Assembly: GCF_040782645.1 (NCBI RefSeq)
Contig: NZ_CP160403.1
Span: forward strand, 62,001-126,000
Source of the DNA: Streptomyces sp. HUAS ZL42
GTDB lineage: Bacteria > Actinomycetota > Actinomycetes > Streptomycetales > Streptomycetaceae
Direction: 5' to 3'
Length of the DNA: 64,000 nucleotides
Made by a program: the position numbers and the translations under genes. Under the pieces are notes generated by a model. It was not told the DNA's origin and did no database searches. It saw nothing but the letters and a program-made list of their open reading frames with translations. Of this stretch, positions 46,205 through 55,137 are shown piece by piece. How positions within the stretch are numbered: position 1 is the stretch's first letter; the number at the start of each line of letters is the position of its first letter.

Positions 46205-46344
46205 GTGGAACCGATCCAAGAGGCGCACGTCGCCGAACCCGGGCTGCTCGTCATCGATGTCGCCGGCGCTGACGACGCGACCGTGATGGCCTTCCAGGCC
46301 GCTGTCGCCCGGACATTCTGCGAACGGCGACCTGGGAAAACGTG
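46205..46344 (+). pseudogene. DUF6207-like short protein
   Basis: GTG at 46205 starts VEPIQEAHVAEPGLLVIDVA then GADDATVMAFQAAVARTFCE, the conserved start of DUF6207 proteins of Streptomyces. It stops after 46 residues (RRPGKT), shorter than the usual 60-90, so probably truncated. The longer minus-strand frame over the same DNA is a shadow. Confidence 0.55.
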
Positions 46345-46582
46345 ATCGGCTCCGGGCCATCCTCAGAACTCTCGCAACTGGGTCATTTATGAGAGTGACC
46401 GTCCGTAACAGTCGTAACGCTGCGCTACGTGTCGGTTGCTGTGGGCCGGGACCGTGGTGATCTGGGCGCGCGTCAGCTTGACCGTCGTCTGCAGAGTGGG
46501 AGCCTTGCGGCAGTTCCCTCGCGGAGCACACGTCGCCGATGTAGACCGGGTGCGCCCAGGGATCGCGGTCGGTGCCCGTCCC

Positions 46583-48178
46583 TCAACTGTCGGCCGGCTC
46601 TCCGGAGAGCCACTGCAGGGCGAACCAGAGTTCCATGCGGACGCCGGGGTCCTGGAGGTCCACGTCGAGGAGGTCGGCGACCCGGGTCAGGCGGTGGCGC
46701 ACGGTGTTGCGGTGGACCTGCAGAGCCGCCGCGGTGCGATCCCAGCTGCCGTGAAGGGCCAGCCAGGTGCGCAGAGTATCGAGGAGGACCGCGGCCCCTG
46801 GCGACCCGGCCCGGTCCAGCGGGGCGAAGCGGGTGCGGGCGAGTTCCCGGGCGTCGGCGGGGGAGACGAGCGCGTGGAGGGTGAGAGCGTCGGCGGTGTG
46901 GACGACGGCGGAGGCCTCGGCGGCGATCGCGCGCTGCAGGGCGCGCTCGGCCTGGGTGTCGGCGTGCGGCAGGTCCTGTGCGGACGCGGGCGCGCTGTAA
47001 CCGAGGACCCACCCGAGGTCGGCGGCCTGGGCGGGGACGCTCGGCCGGGCGTCGGGGGTACTGGGGATCAGCGCCTTCAGGCAGGGGCCGTCCATATAGA
47101 CGTAGGGGGTGCCCAGCAGGGCGCCCAAGGCGGCGAGTTGGGCCGGGTCGCCGTCGGTCGGCGGCGCTGAGGCGGACCGTGTGGGCAGATGCCGCCCGTG
47201 CACCACCGTCCAGTGGCCGCCCCTCGCGCTGCCGGCGGACACGAGGGCGGGCGCCACCTCGGCGGGCTTGGCCCCGAGCATGAGCCGTACCAGCGCGCCG
47301 ACGCTGTGGGTGTCGGTGCTCAGGGCGTGCCGCGGGCTGGTGAGCAGGGCCAGCAGGACCGTCGCCGTGCTCGTCACCCGGCGGTGCGCGACGGTCGGAG
47401 GCGTGGTGGCGGCCTGGCCGAGGGCCACCGTCGCGGTGGTGCGGTCCGTGCCGGGCAGGGTGTGGACGGCCAGATGGATCCCCTGGTCGGGTTCGTGGGC
47501 CGCTGCCGCCGTGGGGCCGCCCCATTGCCGCAGGGTGCGGACGGCGAGGTCGCGGAGGAGCGTGGGGGCGTCGGGGGGTGCGGGGCGGGGGCCCGCCGAG
47601 AAGAGTTCGGTGCCCTGGGCGTCGTAGAGGACCGACCAGGCGCCGGTGTGGGCGGCGAGCTGGCCCAGGACGGCACGGAGGGCGTCCGGGCGGGCGGCGG
47701 CCGAGGCCAGCGCCGATTGCGCCCGGGAGATCTCACGCAGCTCGCGGTTGCGGGCCTCGGCGATCGCCGCGTAGGCGGCCTGCCCGACGGCGACGAAGGG
47801 GGTGGCCGGCGGCAGACGCAGCAGCGGCAGCCCGTGCCGGTCGCAGGCCCGGACGAGTTCGGACGGCACCTCCGGGTGCACAGGGGCGACGCCGAAACCG
47901 AGCGCGGCGACTCCTGCTGCGACGACCCGTCGTACGTACGTGTCAACGCCGTCCGCGTCGTCGGGGAGCCGGACCCCCGCGGTGAGGAGGAGTTCGCCGC
48001 CGACGAGGTATGGCGTGGGGTCCTCGATCTCCGTAGTGCCGACCGTGCTGACCGGGCGGTCCCCGGCCGCCGGACCTGCGACCTGGGTGAGGCCCAGCCC
48101 CGGGTCGGCGAGCAGAACGGCGAGGCGCACGGACGGCTGCTCGGCGTTGGCGGATTCATCCAACGAACATCTCCACAT
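46583..48178 (-). CDS. PucR family transcriptional regulator
   Basis: About 530 residues. The N-terminal PucR sensor domain (about 15-140: VSTVGTTEIEDPTPYLVGGE, LLLTAGVRLPDDADGV, RHGLPLLRLP) is followed by a linker domain and the C-terminal PucR HTH (about 465-525: LALHGSWDRTAAALQVHRNT, VRHRLTRVADLLDVDLQDPG, R-ELW-AL). The true start may be a few codons inside 48178. It is divergent from the symporter at 48276 with about 100 bases between, so it most likely controls that operon in response to a purine, amine or guanidino substrate. Confidence 0.9.
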   Translation of the reverse strand: MWRCSLDESANAEQPSVRLAVLLADPGLGLTQVAGPAAGDRPVSTVGTTEIEDPTPYLVGGELLLTAGVRLPDDADGVDTYVRRVVAAGVAALGFGVAPVHPEVPSELVRACDRHGLPLLRLPPATPFVAVGQAAYAAIAEARNRELREISRAQSALASAAARPDALRAVLGQLAAHTGAWSVLYDAQGTELFSAGPRPAPPDAPTLLRDLAVRTLRQWGGPTAAAAHEPDQGIHLAVHTLPGTDRTTATVALGQAATTPPTVAHRRVTSTATVLLALLTSPRHALSTDTHSVGALVRLMLGAKPAEVAPALVSAGSARGGHWTVVHGRHLPTRSASAPPTDGDPAQLAALGALLGTPYVYMDGPCLKALIPSTPDARPSVPAQAADLGWVLGYSAPASAQDLPHADTQAERALQRAIAAEASAVVHTADALTLHALVSPADARELARTRFAPLDRAGSPGAAVLLDTLRTWLALHGSWDRTAAALQVHRNTVRHRLTRVADLLDVDLQDPGVRMELWFALQWLSGEPADS

Positions 48179-48275
48179 TGGGCAGAAGCGGCACTTCAGT
48201 CCCAGTACACCCCGTGGCTACGGTCATGTCACCCCCCATCCCCCGCTCTCCCCTCTCCCTTCCCCGGAGGATCAC

Positions 48276-49736
48276 GTGACCGTCGACTACCTCGTCATGG
48301 CCGCATACCTGTTGGGCATCATCGGCGTCGGCTGGTGGGGCAAACGGCGTGCCGCCTCCAAGAGCGACTTCCTGGTCGCCGGCCGCCGCCTCGGCCCGCT
48401 CATGTACACCGGCACCATGGCCGCCGTCGTCCTCGGCGGCGCATCCACCATCGGCGGCGTACGCCTCGGCTACGCCTACGGCGTCTCCGGCGCCGCCATG
48501 GTCTTCGCCATCGGCCTCGGCCTGCTGGCGCTCAGCGTCTTCTTCTCCGCCCGGATCGCCCGGCTGCGCGTCTACACGGTCGCCGAGATGCTCTCGCTGC
48601 GCTACGGCGACGCGGCGAGCGTGATCTCCGGCGTCGTCATGTGGATCTACACCCTCATGCTGGCGGTGACCTCGACGATCGCGTACGCCAGCGTCTTCGA
48701 CGTCCTGTTCGACGTGCCGCGCTGGGTCGCGGTGGTCATCGGTGGCACGATCGTCGTCGGCTACTCGGCGCTCGGCGGCATGTGGTCCATCACGCTCACC
48801 GATATGGTGCAGTTCGTCGTCAAGAGCCTGGGCGTTCTGCTCCTGCTGCTGCCGATCGCGGTGGTCAAGGCGGGCGGCTTCGGCGCGATGGCCGACCGCC
48901 TCCCGCACGGCTACCTCTCCCCCACCTCCATCGGCGGGCAGACCATCGTCACCTTCGTGCTGATCTACACCTTCGGCATGCTCATCGGGCAGGACATCTG
49001 GCAGCGGGTCTTCACCGCCCGCAGTGACAAGGTCGCCTCCTGGGGCGGCACCGTCGCCGGCATCTACTGCCTGGTCTACGCCCTGGCCGGCGCGTTCATC
49101 GGCATGGCCACCAAGACGCTCTACCCGAACCTGGCCGCCGCCGACCAGGCGTTCGCCACCATCGTCAAGCATGCCCTGCCGACCGGTGTCCGCGGCCTGG
49201 TCCTGGCCGCCGCCCTGTCCGCGATGATGTCCACCGCAAGCGGCGCCCTGATCGCCTCCGCGACCGTGGCGAACAACGACATCTGGGCCCGGCTGCGCCG
49301 TCGTGTTCCCGTCGGCGCCCAGGAGCATGACGAAGTTGGCTCCAACCGGCTCGCCATCGCCGTCCTCGGCATCGTCGCCATGGTGATTGCCTGCGTCCTC
49401 GGGGACGTCATCGAGGCACTCACCGTCGCCTACAACCTGCTCGTCGGCGGCCTGCTGGTCCCGATCCTCGGCGGCCTGGTCTGGCGGCGCGGAAACCTGC
49501 AGGGCGCGCTGACCGCCATGATCGCGGGCGGTACGACGGTGATCGTCCTGATGGTGACCGACGGCCTGCTCGCCAACGAGCCGATCTACTACGGCCTGCT
49601 CGCGAGCCTCGTCGGGTACGTGGCGGCCAGTCTCCTGACCCGGCCGACCGAGGCAGCGGTCCTGCAGGCATGGCGCCGCCGCCTGGCGGGCGAACAGGAA
49701 CCCGCTGCCGCGGCCCCCGAGCTCAGCACGGCCTGA
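48276..49736 (+). CDS. sodium:solute symporter family transporter
   Basis: 486-residue membrane protein of the SSS family with about 13 helices. GTG at 48276 has GGAGGATCAC upstream. Motifs: VDYLVMAAYLLGIIGVGWWG, SKSDFLVAGRRLGPLMYTGT, GGASTIGGVRLGYAYG, DMVQFVVKSLG and LVLAAALSAMMSTASGALIA (the conserved AALSAxMST helix near 330). First gene of a four-gene operon; probably imports the substrate degraded by the enzymes downstream. Confidence 0.92.
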   Translation: MTVDYLVMAAYLLGIIGVGWWGKRRAASKSDFLVAGRRLGPLMYTGTMAAVVLGGASTIGGVRLGYAYGVSGAAMVFAIGLGLLALSVFFSARIARLRVYTVAEMLSLRYGDAASVISGVVMWIYTLMLAVTSTIAYASVFDVLFDVPRWVAVVIGGTIVVGYSALGGMWSITLTDMVQFVVKSLGVLLLLLPIAVVKAGGFGAMADRLPHGYLSPTSIGGQTIVTFVLIYTFGMLIGQDIWQRVFTARSDKVASWGGTVAGIYCLVYALAGAFIGMATKTLYPNLAAADQAFATIVKHALPTGVRGLVLAAALSAMMSTASGALIASATVANNDIWARLRRRVPVGAQEHDEVGSNRLAIAVLGIVAMVIACVLGDVIEALTVAYNLLVGGLLVPILGGLVWRRGNLQGALTAMIAGGTTVIVLMVTDGLLANEPIYYGLLASLVGYVAASLLTRPTEAAVLQAWRRRLAGEQEPAAAAPELSTA

Positions 49737-49784
49737 CCCGCACACCCGCACCGCACGTGCCCGTACCTTGTTGAAAGGCCTTCA

Positions 49785-50549
49785 ATGCCCGCCCCCGCCA
49801 TCTCCCCGGAAGAACTCCGACTGCGCCGCGAACTCGCCGCCGTCTACCGCCTCGTGGCGCACTTTCGGATGACCGACCTGATCTTCACGCACATCTCGGT
49901 ACGGCTCCCCGGACCGGAACACCACTTCCTGATCAACCCCTACGGCCTGCTCTTCGAGGAGATCACCGCCTCGAACCTGGTCAAGATCGACCTCAGCGGC
50001 AACCCGGTCGAACAGACCACTCACTCCGTCAACCCCGCCGGCTTCGTCATCCACAGCGCCATCCACGCCGCTCGCCCCTACGCCCAGTGCGTCCTGCACA
50101 CCCACACCAAGGCCGGGTGCGCGGTCGCCGCACAGGAGGAGGGCCTGCTCCCGCTCAACCAGATCTCCATGGAGTTCTACGGCAGGCTCGGCTACCACGC
50201 CTACGAGGGCGTCGCCCTCAACCTCGCCGAACAGCGCAGGCTCGTCGCCGACCTTGGTGGCCACCCGGCGATGATCCTGCGCAACCACGGCCTGCTGACC
50301 GTCGGCGAGACCCCCGCCCAGGCGTTCCTGCGCATGTACTACCTGGACAAAGCCTGCGAGATCCAGACCACGGCCACGGCCGGCGGCACCAAACTCGTCC
50401 TGCCCGACCCCGAGACCTGCGAGCTCACTGCACGCCAGCTGGCCGGCGAGGACGACAGCTCCGACCTCCAGGACGACAAGGCGTACGACCTCGCCTGGTC
50501 GGCCCTGCTGCGTCTCGTCGAGCGCATCGCTCCCGACTACACAGACTGA
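49785..50549 (+). CDS. class II aldolase/adducin family protein
   Basis: 254 residues. Zinc-binding and active-site motifs of the family are present: FTHISVRLPG, FLINPYGLLFEEITASNLVK, CVLHTHTKAGCAV (two His) and ILRNHGLLTVGETPAQAF (third His). ATG at 49785 has GAAAGGCC-type sequence upstream. The enzyme could be an aldolase, epimerase or decarboxylase; 48 bases separate it from the symporter, so it is in the operon. Confidence 0.9.
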   Translation: MPAPAISPEELRLRRELAAVYRLVAHFRMTDLIFTHISVRLPGPEHHFLINPYGLLFEEITASNLVKIDLSGNPVEQTTHSVNPAGFVIHSAIHAARPYAQCVLHTHTKAGCAVAAQEEGLLPLNQISMEFYGRLGYHAYEGVALNLAEQRRLVADLGGHPAMILRNHGLLTVGETPAQAFLRMYYLDKACEIQTTATAGGTKLVLPDPETCELTARQLAGEDDSSDLQDDKAYDLAWSALLRLVERIAPDYTD

Positions 50550-50645
50550 TCCACCGTCCGCGGCCCTCACCAGCCGTGCGGGCCGCGACCCTCTGAGGCG
50601 GCCCGGCACCGCCCCGATGCGCACGGAAAGAAGGCCTGTTCCACC

Positions 50646-51608
50646 ATGAGCACCACCAACCCGCACGGCCCCGTCGACTCCTCGCGCACACCCCGGTACT
50701 GCGGTGCCGCGACCTTCGCCCGACTCCCCAGGCTGGACGAGGTCGGCACCGCCGACATCGCCGTGGTCGGCGTCCCCTTTGACGCCGGGGTCTCCTACCG
50801 GCCCGGCGCCCGCTTCGGCGGCAACGCCATCCGCGAGGCGTCCCGGCTGCTGCGCCCGTACAACCCGGCCCAGGACGCGTCCCCCTTCGCGCTGGCCCAG
50901 GTCGCGGACGCCGGTGACATCGCGGCCAACCCCTTCGACATCGGCGAGGCTGTCGAAACGATCCAGTCCGCCGCCGAAGGCCTGCTGGCCACCGGAGCCC
51001 GCCTGATGACCCTCGGCGGCGACCACACCGTCGCACTGCCGCTGCTGCGCGCCGTCGCCAAGAAGCACGGCCCCATCGCATTGCTCCACTTCGATGCCCA
51101 CCTGGACACCTACTTCGGAGCCCCGTACACCCACGGCACCCCGTTCCGCCGCGCCGTCGAGGAGGGCATCCTCGACACCGAGGCGCTATCCCACGTGGGA
51201 ATCCGCGGCCCCCTCTACGCCAAGCAGGACCTTACCGACGACGAGAAGCTGGGCTTCGGCATCGTCACCTCGGCCGACGTCATGCGCCGCGGAGCCGACG
51301 AGGTCGCCCAGCAGCTGCGGATGCGCATCGGCAGCCGCCCGCTGTACATCTCCATCGACATCGACGTCCTGGACCCGGCGCACGCCCCAGGCACCGGAAC
51401 CCCCGAGGCCGGCGGCCTCACCTCCCGCGAACTGCTGGAGATCCTGCGTGGTCTGGCCGACTGCCACCTCGTCTCGGCCGACGTGGTCGAGGTCGCCCCC
51501 GCATACGACCACGCCGAGATCACCGCAGTCGCAGCCTCCCACACCGCTTACGAACTCACCACCATGATGTCGTGTCAGATCGCGGCCGCCCGCCAGGAGG
51601 ACAAGTGA
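50646..51608 (+). CDS. agmatinase-type ureohydrolase
   Basis: 320-residue ureohydrolase that releases urea from a guanidino compound. All manganese ligands are present: [10 protein letters not shown] (His), HFDAHLDTY (Asp-His-Asp) and [20 protein letters not shown] (Asp-Asp, Glu). The N-terminal [20 protein letters not shown] is typical of agmatinase, guanidinobutyrase and guanidinopropionase. GAAAGAAGG precedes the ATG. Which substrate is used cannot be told from motifs. Overlaps the next gene by 4 bases. Confidence 0.93.
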   Translation: MSTTNPHGPVDSSRTPRYCGAATFARLPRLDEVGTADIAVVGVPFDAGVSYRPGARFGGNAIREASRLLRPYNPAQDASPFALAQVADAGDIAANPFDIGEAVETIQSAAEGLLATGARLMTLGGDHTVALPLLRAVAKKHGPIALLHFDAHLDTYFGAPYTHGTPFRRAVEEGILDTEALSHVGIRGPLYAKQDLTDDEKLGFGIVTSADVMRRGADEVAQQLRMRIGSRPLYISIDIDVLDPAHAPGTGTPEAGGLTSRELLEILRGLADCHLVSADVVEVAPAYDHAEITAVAASHTAYELTTMMSCQIAAARQEDK

Positions 51609-52606
51609 GCAAGCAACATGCCGGTGGCGGCCTGGTCCGCATCGGGCTCGCGGATCCCTTCGCCGATCCGGAGGTGGTCCGCACCGCACTCGGCGATGCC
51701 CTGCCGGGGGCGGAGATCCAGCTGGAACAGGTCGCCGCCATCCCGCAAGGACCAGGCATTGTCGCGCTCCTGGTCGGTCCCGAGGTGCCAATGACCGCCG
51801 AGGACCTGGCGCTGCTGCCGGATCTTCGGGTGATCGCGGTGACCTCCGCCGGCTCCGACCACGTACCGGTCGAGGCCGCCCGCGCGGCCGGAATCTGGGT
51901 GACCAGCAGCGCCGGCTACTGCACCGAGGAGGTCGCCGACCACACCCTGGCACTCGGTGTCGGCCTGCTGCGCGGAACCGTGGACATGGACCGCGACGTC
52001 CGCCGCGGGATCTGGGACGTCGAGCAGGTGCGACCCCGACGGATCGCCGGCACCCGCTGGGGACTGGTCGGCTTCGGCCGGATCGCGAGAGCCGTGGCCG
52101 AGCGCGCGGCGGCACTGTCGATGCCGGTCTCCGCGTGGGCCCCGAAGGTCGCACAGGAGCATTTCGAGAAGGCCGGAGTGCGCCGGGTCGAGAACCTCGT
52201 CGACCTGCTGGCCGGAACCGACCTGGTGAGCCTGCACGTCCCGCTGACCGCCGAGACTGCGAACCTCATCGGTGCGGCCGAACTCGCTGCGATGCCCCTG
52301 GGGTCCTTCCTGGTCAACGTCTCCCGCGGCGAGATCCTCGACCACGACGCACTGGCCGCGGCACTGGACTCGGGGCGGCTGAAGGGTGCCGCGCTGGACA
52401 CACTGCCGACCGAGCCGCCCCGGGCCGACGACCCCGCACTGTCCATGAAATCCACGGTGCTCAACCCGCATGCCGCCTGGTACTCCCCGGAAGCTCACGC
52501 CAGGGCGCACTCCTGGGCCGGGGCCGCGGTCGGGGCAGTGCTCTCCGGTCGCCAGCCGGACGGCCTCGTCATCGTCGACGGCCGTGGGCCAATGCCGCGT
52601 AGTTAG
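51605..52606 (+). CDS. D-isomer-specific 2-hydroxyacid dehydrogenase
   Basis: 333 residues from GTG at 51605, which overlaps the ureohydrolase stop (GTGA) and has AGGAGG 5 bases upstream. NAD-binding motif [20 protein letters not shown] near residue 160; catalytic Arg in [10 protein letters not shown], Glu in the LPTEPP segment and His in LNPHAAWYS. Last gene of the operon. It would interconvert a 2-hydroxy acid and a 2-oxo acid, suggesting a hydroxylated guanidino acid pathway. No clear terminator follows. Confidence 0.9.
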   Translation: MSKQHAGGGLVRIGLADPFADPEVVRTALGDALPGAEIQLEQVAAIPQGPGIVALLVGPEVPMTAEDLALLPDLRVIAVTSAGSDHVPVEAARAAGIWVTSSAGYCTEEVADHTLALGVGLLRGTVDMDRDVRRGIWDVEQVRPRRIAGTRWGLVGFGRIARAVAERAAALSMPVSAWAPKVAQEHFEKAGVRRVENLVDLLAGTDLVSLHVPLTAETANLIGAAELAAMPLGSFLVNVSRGEILDHDALAAALDSGRLKGAALDTLPTEPPRADDPALSMKSTVLNPHAAWYSPEAHARAHSWAGAAVGAVLSGRQPDGLVIVDGRGPMPRS

Positions 52607-52687
52607 GCGGGGGAGGCCACCGCACGCGCCGGGCGCCGCCCCGATGCCCGCAGCGTCGAACTGTGGCCCCCCGGCTCTCGGCCCGGC

Positions 52688-53060
52688 TCAGTCCTCCGTG
52701 CCGTCGTCGTCCTCGTCGAGGTCGACCGCGTCCGGGCCACGCAGGGGCCGCAGCCCGCCCGCCGGGGTGGACGGGGTGAAGCTGTAGCGGCCCAGGCAGT
52801 TCAAATTCCGGTGCTTGAGCGGGGACGGCCGGGCGACATCCTCGTCCCGGATCTCGTGGCCCTCCGCACACAGCTGGGCGACCGCAGCGTCAAGGTAGCG
52901 AGTCGTCCACAGAACGACCGCATTCAAGACGAGACCCAGCGAGCCCCACTGATCCTCCATCCCGTCCTGGTATGCCTGGTGGATGGTGCCCTTTTTGCCG
53001 TGGCAGATGTCGGGGGCGAGCTTGTGGCGTGACTCCTGGACGGTGAGCGCGGACCGTAGC
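52688..53060 (-). pseudogene. Tn3 family transposase C-terminal fragment
   Basis: KGTIHQAYQDGMEDQWGSLG then LVLNAVVLWTTRYLDAAVAQ and DEDVARPSPLKHRNLNCLGR with YSF are the last conserved residues of Tn3 TnpA. The first 30 codons (ESRHKLAPDICHGK) look joined from another frame. The rest of the roughly 1000-residue protein is missing. Confidence 0.8.
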
Positions 53061-53261
53061 CAGGCCCCGCCCTTGATCGAGGATCTTTCCCCGAACCCCA
53101 GCACCGGACCGGATCACTGCGCCAGGCGACCAAGATCAATTGTTTAGCGCCAACGGCTGTACCGATGGTCCCCACGGCCGATACCCGCCTCCGACGCGCT
53201 CGCTCTCTGGGCGAAGTCGTTTTCGGGAGGCGTGCAGCGGTGGGCAAGCTCTAGGAGGCCA

Positions 53262-53986
53262 GTTCATCTCCAGGAGTTGGGGGCCCTTGTTACGGACGTT
53301 GTTTACGGCGGTGGAGACGGGGCGGGCGTCCAGGCGGCCGTCGGCCGGCTGGCCGAGCAGGGCCCGCAGCTCGTCGGGGTCCTGGTGGGCGGGGTCGAGC
53401 CAGGTGTCGTAGTGCTCAGGGGTGAGGGCGAGCGGCATGCGGGGGTGGACGCGGCCGGTCGTGTCGGTGGCTTCGGTGGTGATGATGGTGCAGGTCATCA
53501 GCCAGGCGGCCGGGTCGTCGTCCTGTTTGACGGCCGGGTCGCGCCAGTATTCGTACAGCCCGGCGAGCGCCATTACCTGGTCGTCTTCGGGGTGGATGAA
53601 GTACGGCTGCTGGCGCGCCTTGCCGGTGTCGGGTCCTTGGCCTGCTGCCACTCGTAGAAGCCGTCGGCGGGTAGCAGACAGCGGCGCCGGGTGAACGCGC
53701 GGCGGAACGCAGGCTTTTCGTGCACGGTTTCGACCCGCGCGTTGATCATCCGGGCGCCGTTCTTCACGTCCTTCGCCCAGGACGGGACCAGGCCCCAGCG
53801 CAGCGCCCGCTCCACCGGCGCCGCGTCGCCCTTGTCGCGGGGTGCACGTTCGAGAACGGCCCATACGTCGTTGGTCGGGGCGACGTTCCAGTTCGGCGCG
53901 AGCGTCTCCTTGGCAGGTACGTCGGGTACCTGGAAGAGCGGGGCCAACTCCTGCGGGCTGCGAGTGGATACGTATCGACCGCACAC
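53262..53986 (-). pseudogene. SRAP (YedK/HMCES-type) abasic-site protein, frameshifted
   Basis: ATG at 53986 begins MCGRYVSTRSPQELAPLF with the essential Cys2. WNVAPTNDVWAVLER, RWGLVPSWAKDVKNGARMIN, ARVETVHEKPAFRRAF and RRCLLPADGFYEWQQ follow. Near 53640 the frame changes from KDPTPA to PDTGKARQQPYFIHPEDDQV, then ALAGLYEYWRDP, TCTIITTEATD, VHPRMPLALTPEHYDTWLDP and VSTAVNNVRNKGPQLLE. One indel separates the halves; the catalytic His (HPRMP) and Cys are on different frames, so it is inactive unless corrected. Confidence 0.85.
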
Positions 53987-54041
53987 AACGCCACTCTTGC
54001 ACCGCTACTACGTCACGCAACCGCGCCGCCGCCGTGTCGCG

Positions 54042-54268
54042 TCAGGCGGCGGCCGCCGGGACGGCGTACGAGGAAGGGGCTGGAGCGTCGCTCGTCACTC
54101 CCTCCTCTCGCAGTACGCGGAGGACGCCGACCACCTTGCCGAGGATCCGCGCCTCGTCGCCGGGAATGGGGTCGTACGACGGATTGCGCGGCATGAGCCA
54201 TACCCGCCCGTCTTGTCGGCGCAGCACCTTCACGGTGCCCTCGTCGTCCGGGAGCGCGGCGACGTTCT
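54042..54268 (-). pseudogene. LexA/S24-like peptidase C-terminal fragment
   Basis: [20 protein letters not shown] then [20 protein letters not shown] and [12 protein letters not shown] match the end of S24 domains; the Lys in TVKVL is the usual catalytic base, while the Ser-bearing part and the DNA-binding domain are missing. The tail ends VPAAAA at 54042. Confidence 0.6.
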
Positions 54269-54393
54269 ACGGGGTTCCTGCGGATGTGGTGTGACGTGGT
54301 GGTGGTGTGCCTCGTTGCTCACTGGACGCTCGTACTCGCGGGGTGTGGCTCTGTGGCGGGTTGTTGCACGATCCGTCAGAGCACTGGAGTTTC

Positions 54394-54615
54394 ACATGCG
54401 GGCTTTCCCTGTGGTCCTGCCCTCGGGCACGCGGTACTGGACCGTCCTCGATGACGACCTCCGGGTCGTCCCCGTCGCCGATAGCTGGGGCGATACCAGC
54501 GCTTCGCCCGAAGCCGTGCCGAACTCACGACCAGGACGAACGCGGGAGGTGCGGCGCTCTACCTCCGTTGGTGCGGCGCAACCGGCCGTGACTGGAGGAA
54601 GGCTGAAGCTGTGGT
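54394..54615 (+). pseudogene. tyrosine integrase N-terminal fragment, frameshifted
   Basis: MRAFPVVLPSGTRYWTVLDD, DLRVVPVADSW, then after a frameshift near 54490 GRYQRFARSRAELTTRTNAG and GAALYLRWCGATGRDWRKAE: the arm/core-binding region of actinobacterial integrases. No catalytic domain. Confidence 0.65.
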
Positions 54616-54665
54616 CAGACCAGAACCCGTTCTCGTGGACATAGCCAGGCGCGGTTAGCATGCGA

Positions 54666-54706
54666 GCGCCCCGTCCCCGGCAGCTGGAATGCCGGGGACG
54701 GGGCGC
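54666..54706. terminator. strong hairpin terminator
   Basis: GCGCCCCGTCCCCGGC at 54666-54681 pairs perfectly (16 bases) with 54691-54706 around AGCTGGAAT, just after the stop of the minus-strand ASCH gene. Confidence 0.85.
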
Positions 54707-54721
54707 CTCGTTGCGCGCGGG

Positions 54722-55087
54722 TCAGGCCGTGACGCGTTCGATCTCGATGGCGAGGACGCCTAGGGCCTCCTTCTCCGGGCCGTAGATGCGGCGGATGTTC
54801 GTCAGCTGCTGCTCACGCGGCGAGTCCGGGTTGACGTTCTCCGGTCCCTCGGTGTCGAGCATCTCCTCGAACGAGGTGTAGCGGGCGACGCGGACGACAC
54901 GGACCAGACATTCGTCCTGGCCGCAGGCAAACTTGATGTGCTGGCCGGCGGCGAGGTTGCGCAGGTTGGCGTACTGGACGCGGACCTCGATCTTCTTGCG
55001 GCCGGAGGCGACCAGGTCGAAGTAGCGGCGGTAGAGGTTCATGTGCCGGGCGCGGGGCTGGGCTGGGGCGGCGGTGTGGCGGGTCAT
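54722..55087 (-). CDS. ASCH domain protein
   Basis: 121 residues. HMNLYRRYFDLVASGRKKIE begins the ASCH fold; VRVQYANLRNLAAGQHIKF, the ARYTSFEEMLDTEGPENVNP loop and IYGPEKEALGVLAIEIERV complete it. ASCH domains bind RNA or modified nucleosides. The frame is open upstream (RSYTTQEIDRL) and reaches the IS605-type insertion at 55124, so the native N terminus may be longer and lost; the ATG at 55087 or the one at MNLYRR could serve. Confidence 0.8.
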   Translation of the reverse strand: MTRHTAAPAQPRARHMNLYRRYFDLVASGRKKIEVRVQYANLRNLAAGQHIKFACGQDECLVRVVRVARYTSFEEMLDTEGPENVNPDSPREQQLTNIRRIYGPEKEALGVLAIEIERVTA

Positions 55088-55137
55088 GAGGCGGTCGATC
55101 TCCTGGGTGGTGTAGGAGCGTTGACGTGCTCCCTGGC

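Noticed and set aside
46133..46531. 133-codon minus-strand ORF
   Set aside because: The plus strand of the same DNA encodes a recognisable DUF6207 start; the minus frame has no motif.
48156..49751. 531-codon minus-strand frame over the symporter
   Set aside because: Highly charged low-complexity shadow of a well-conserved membrane transporter.
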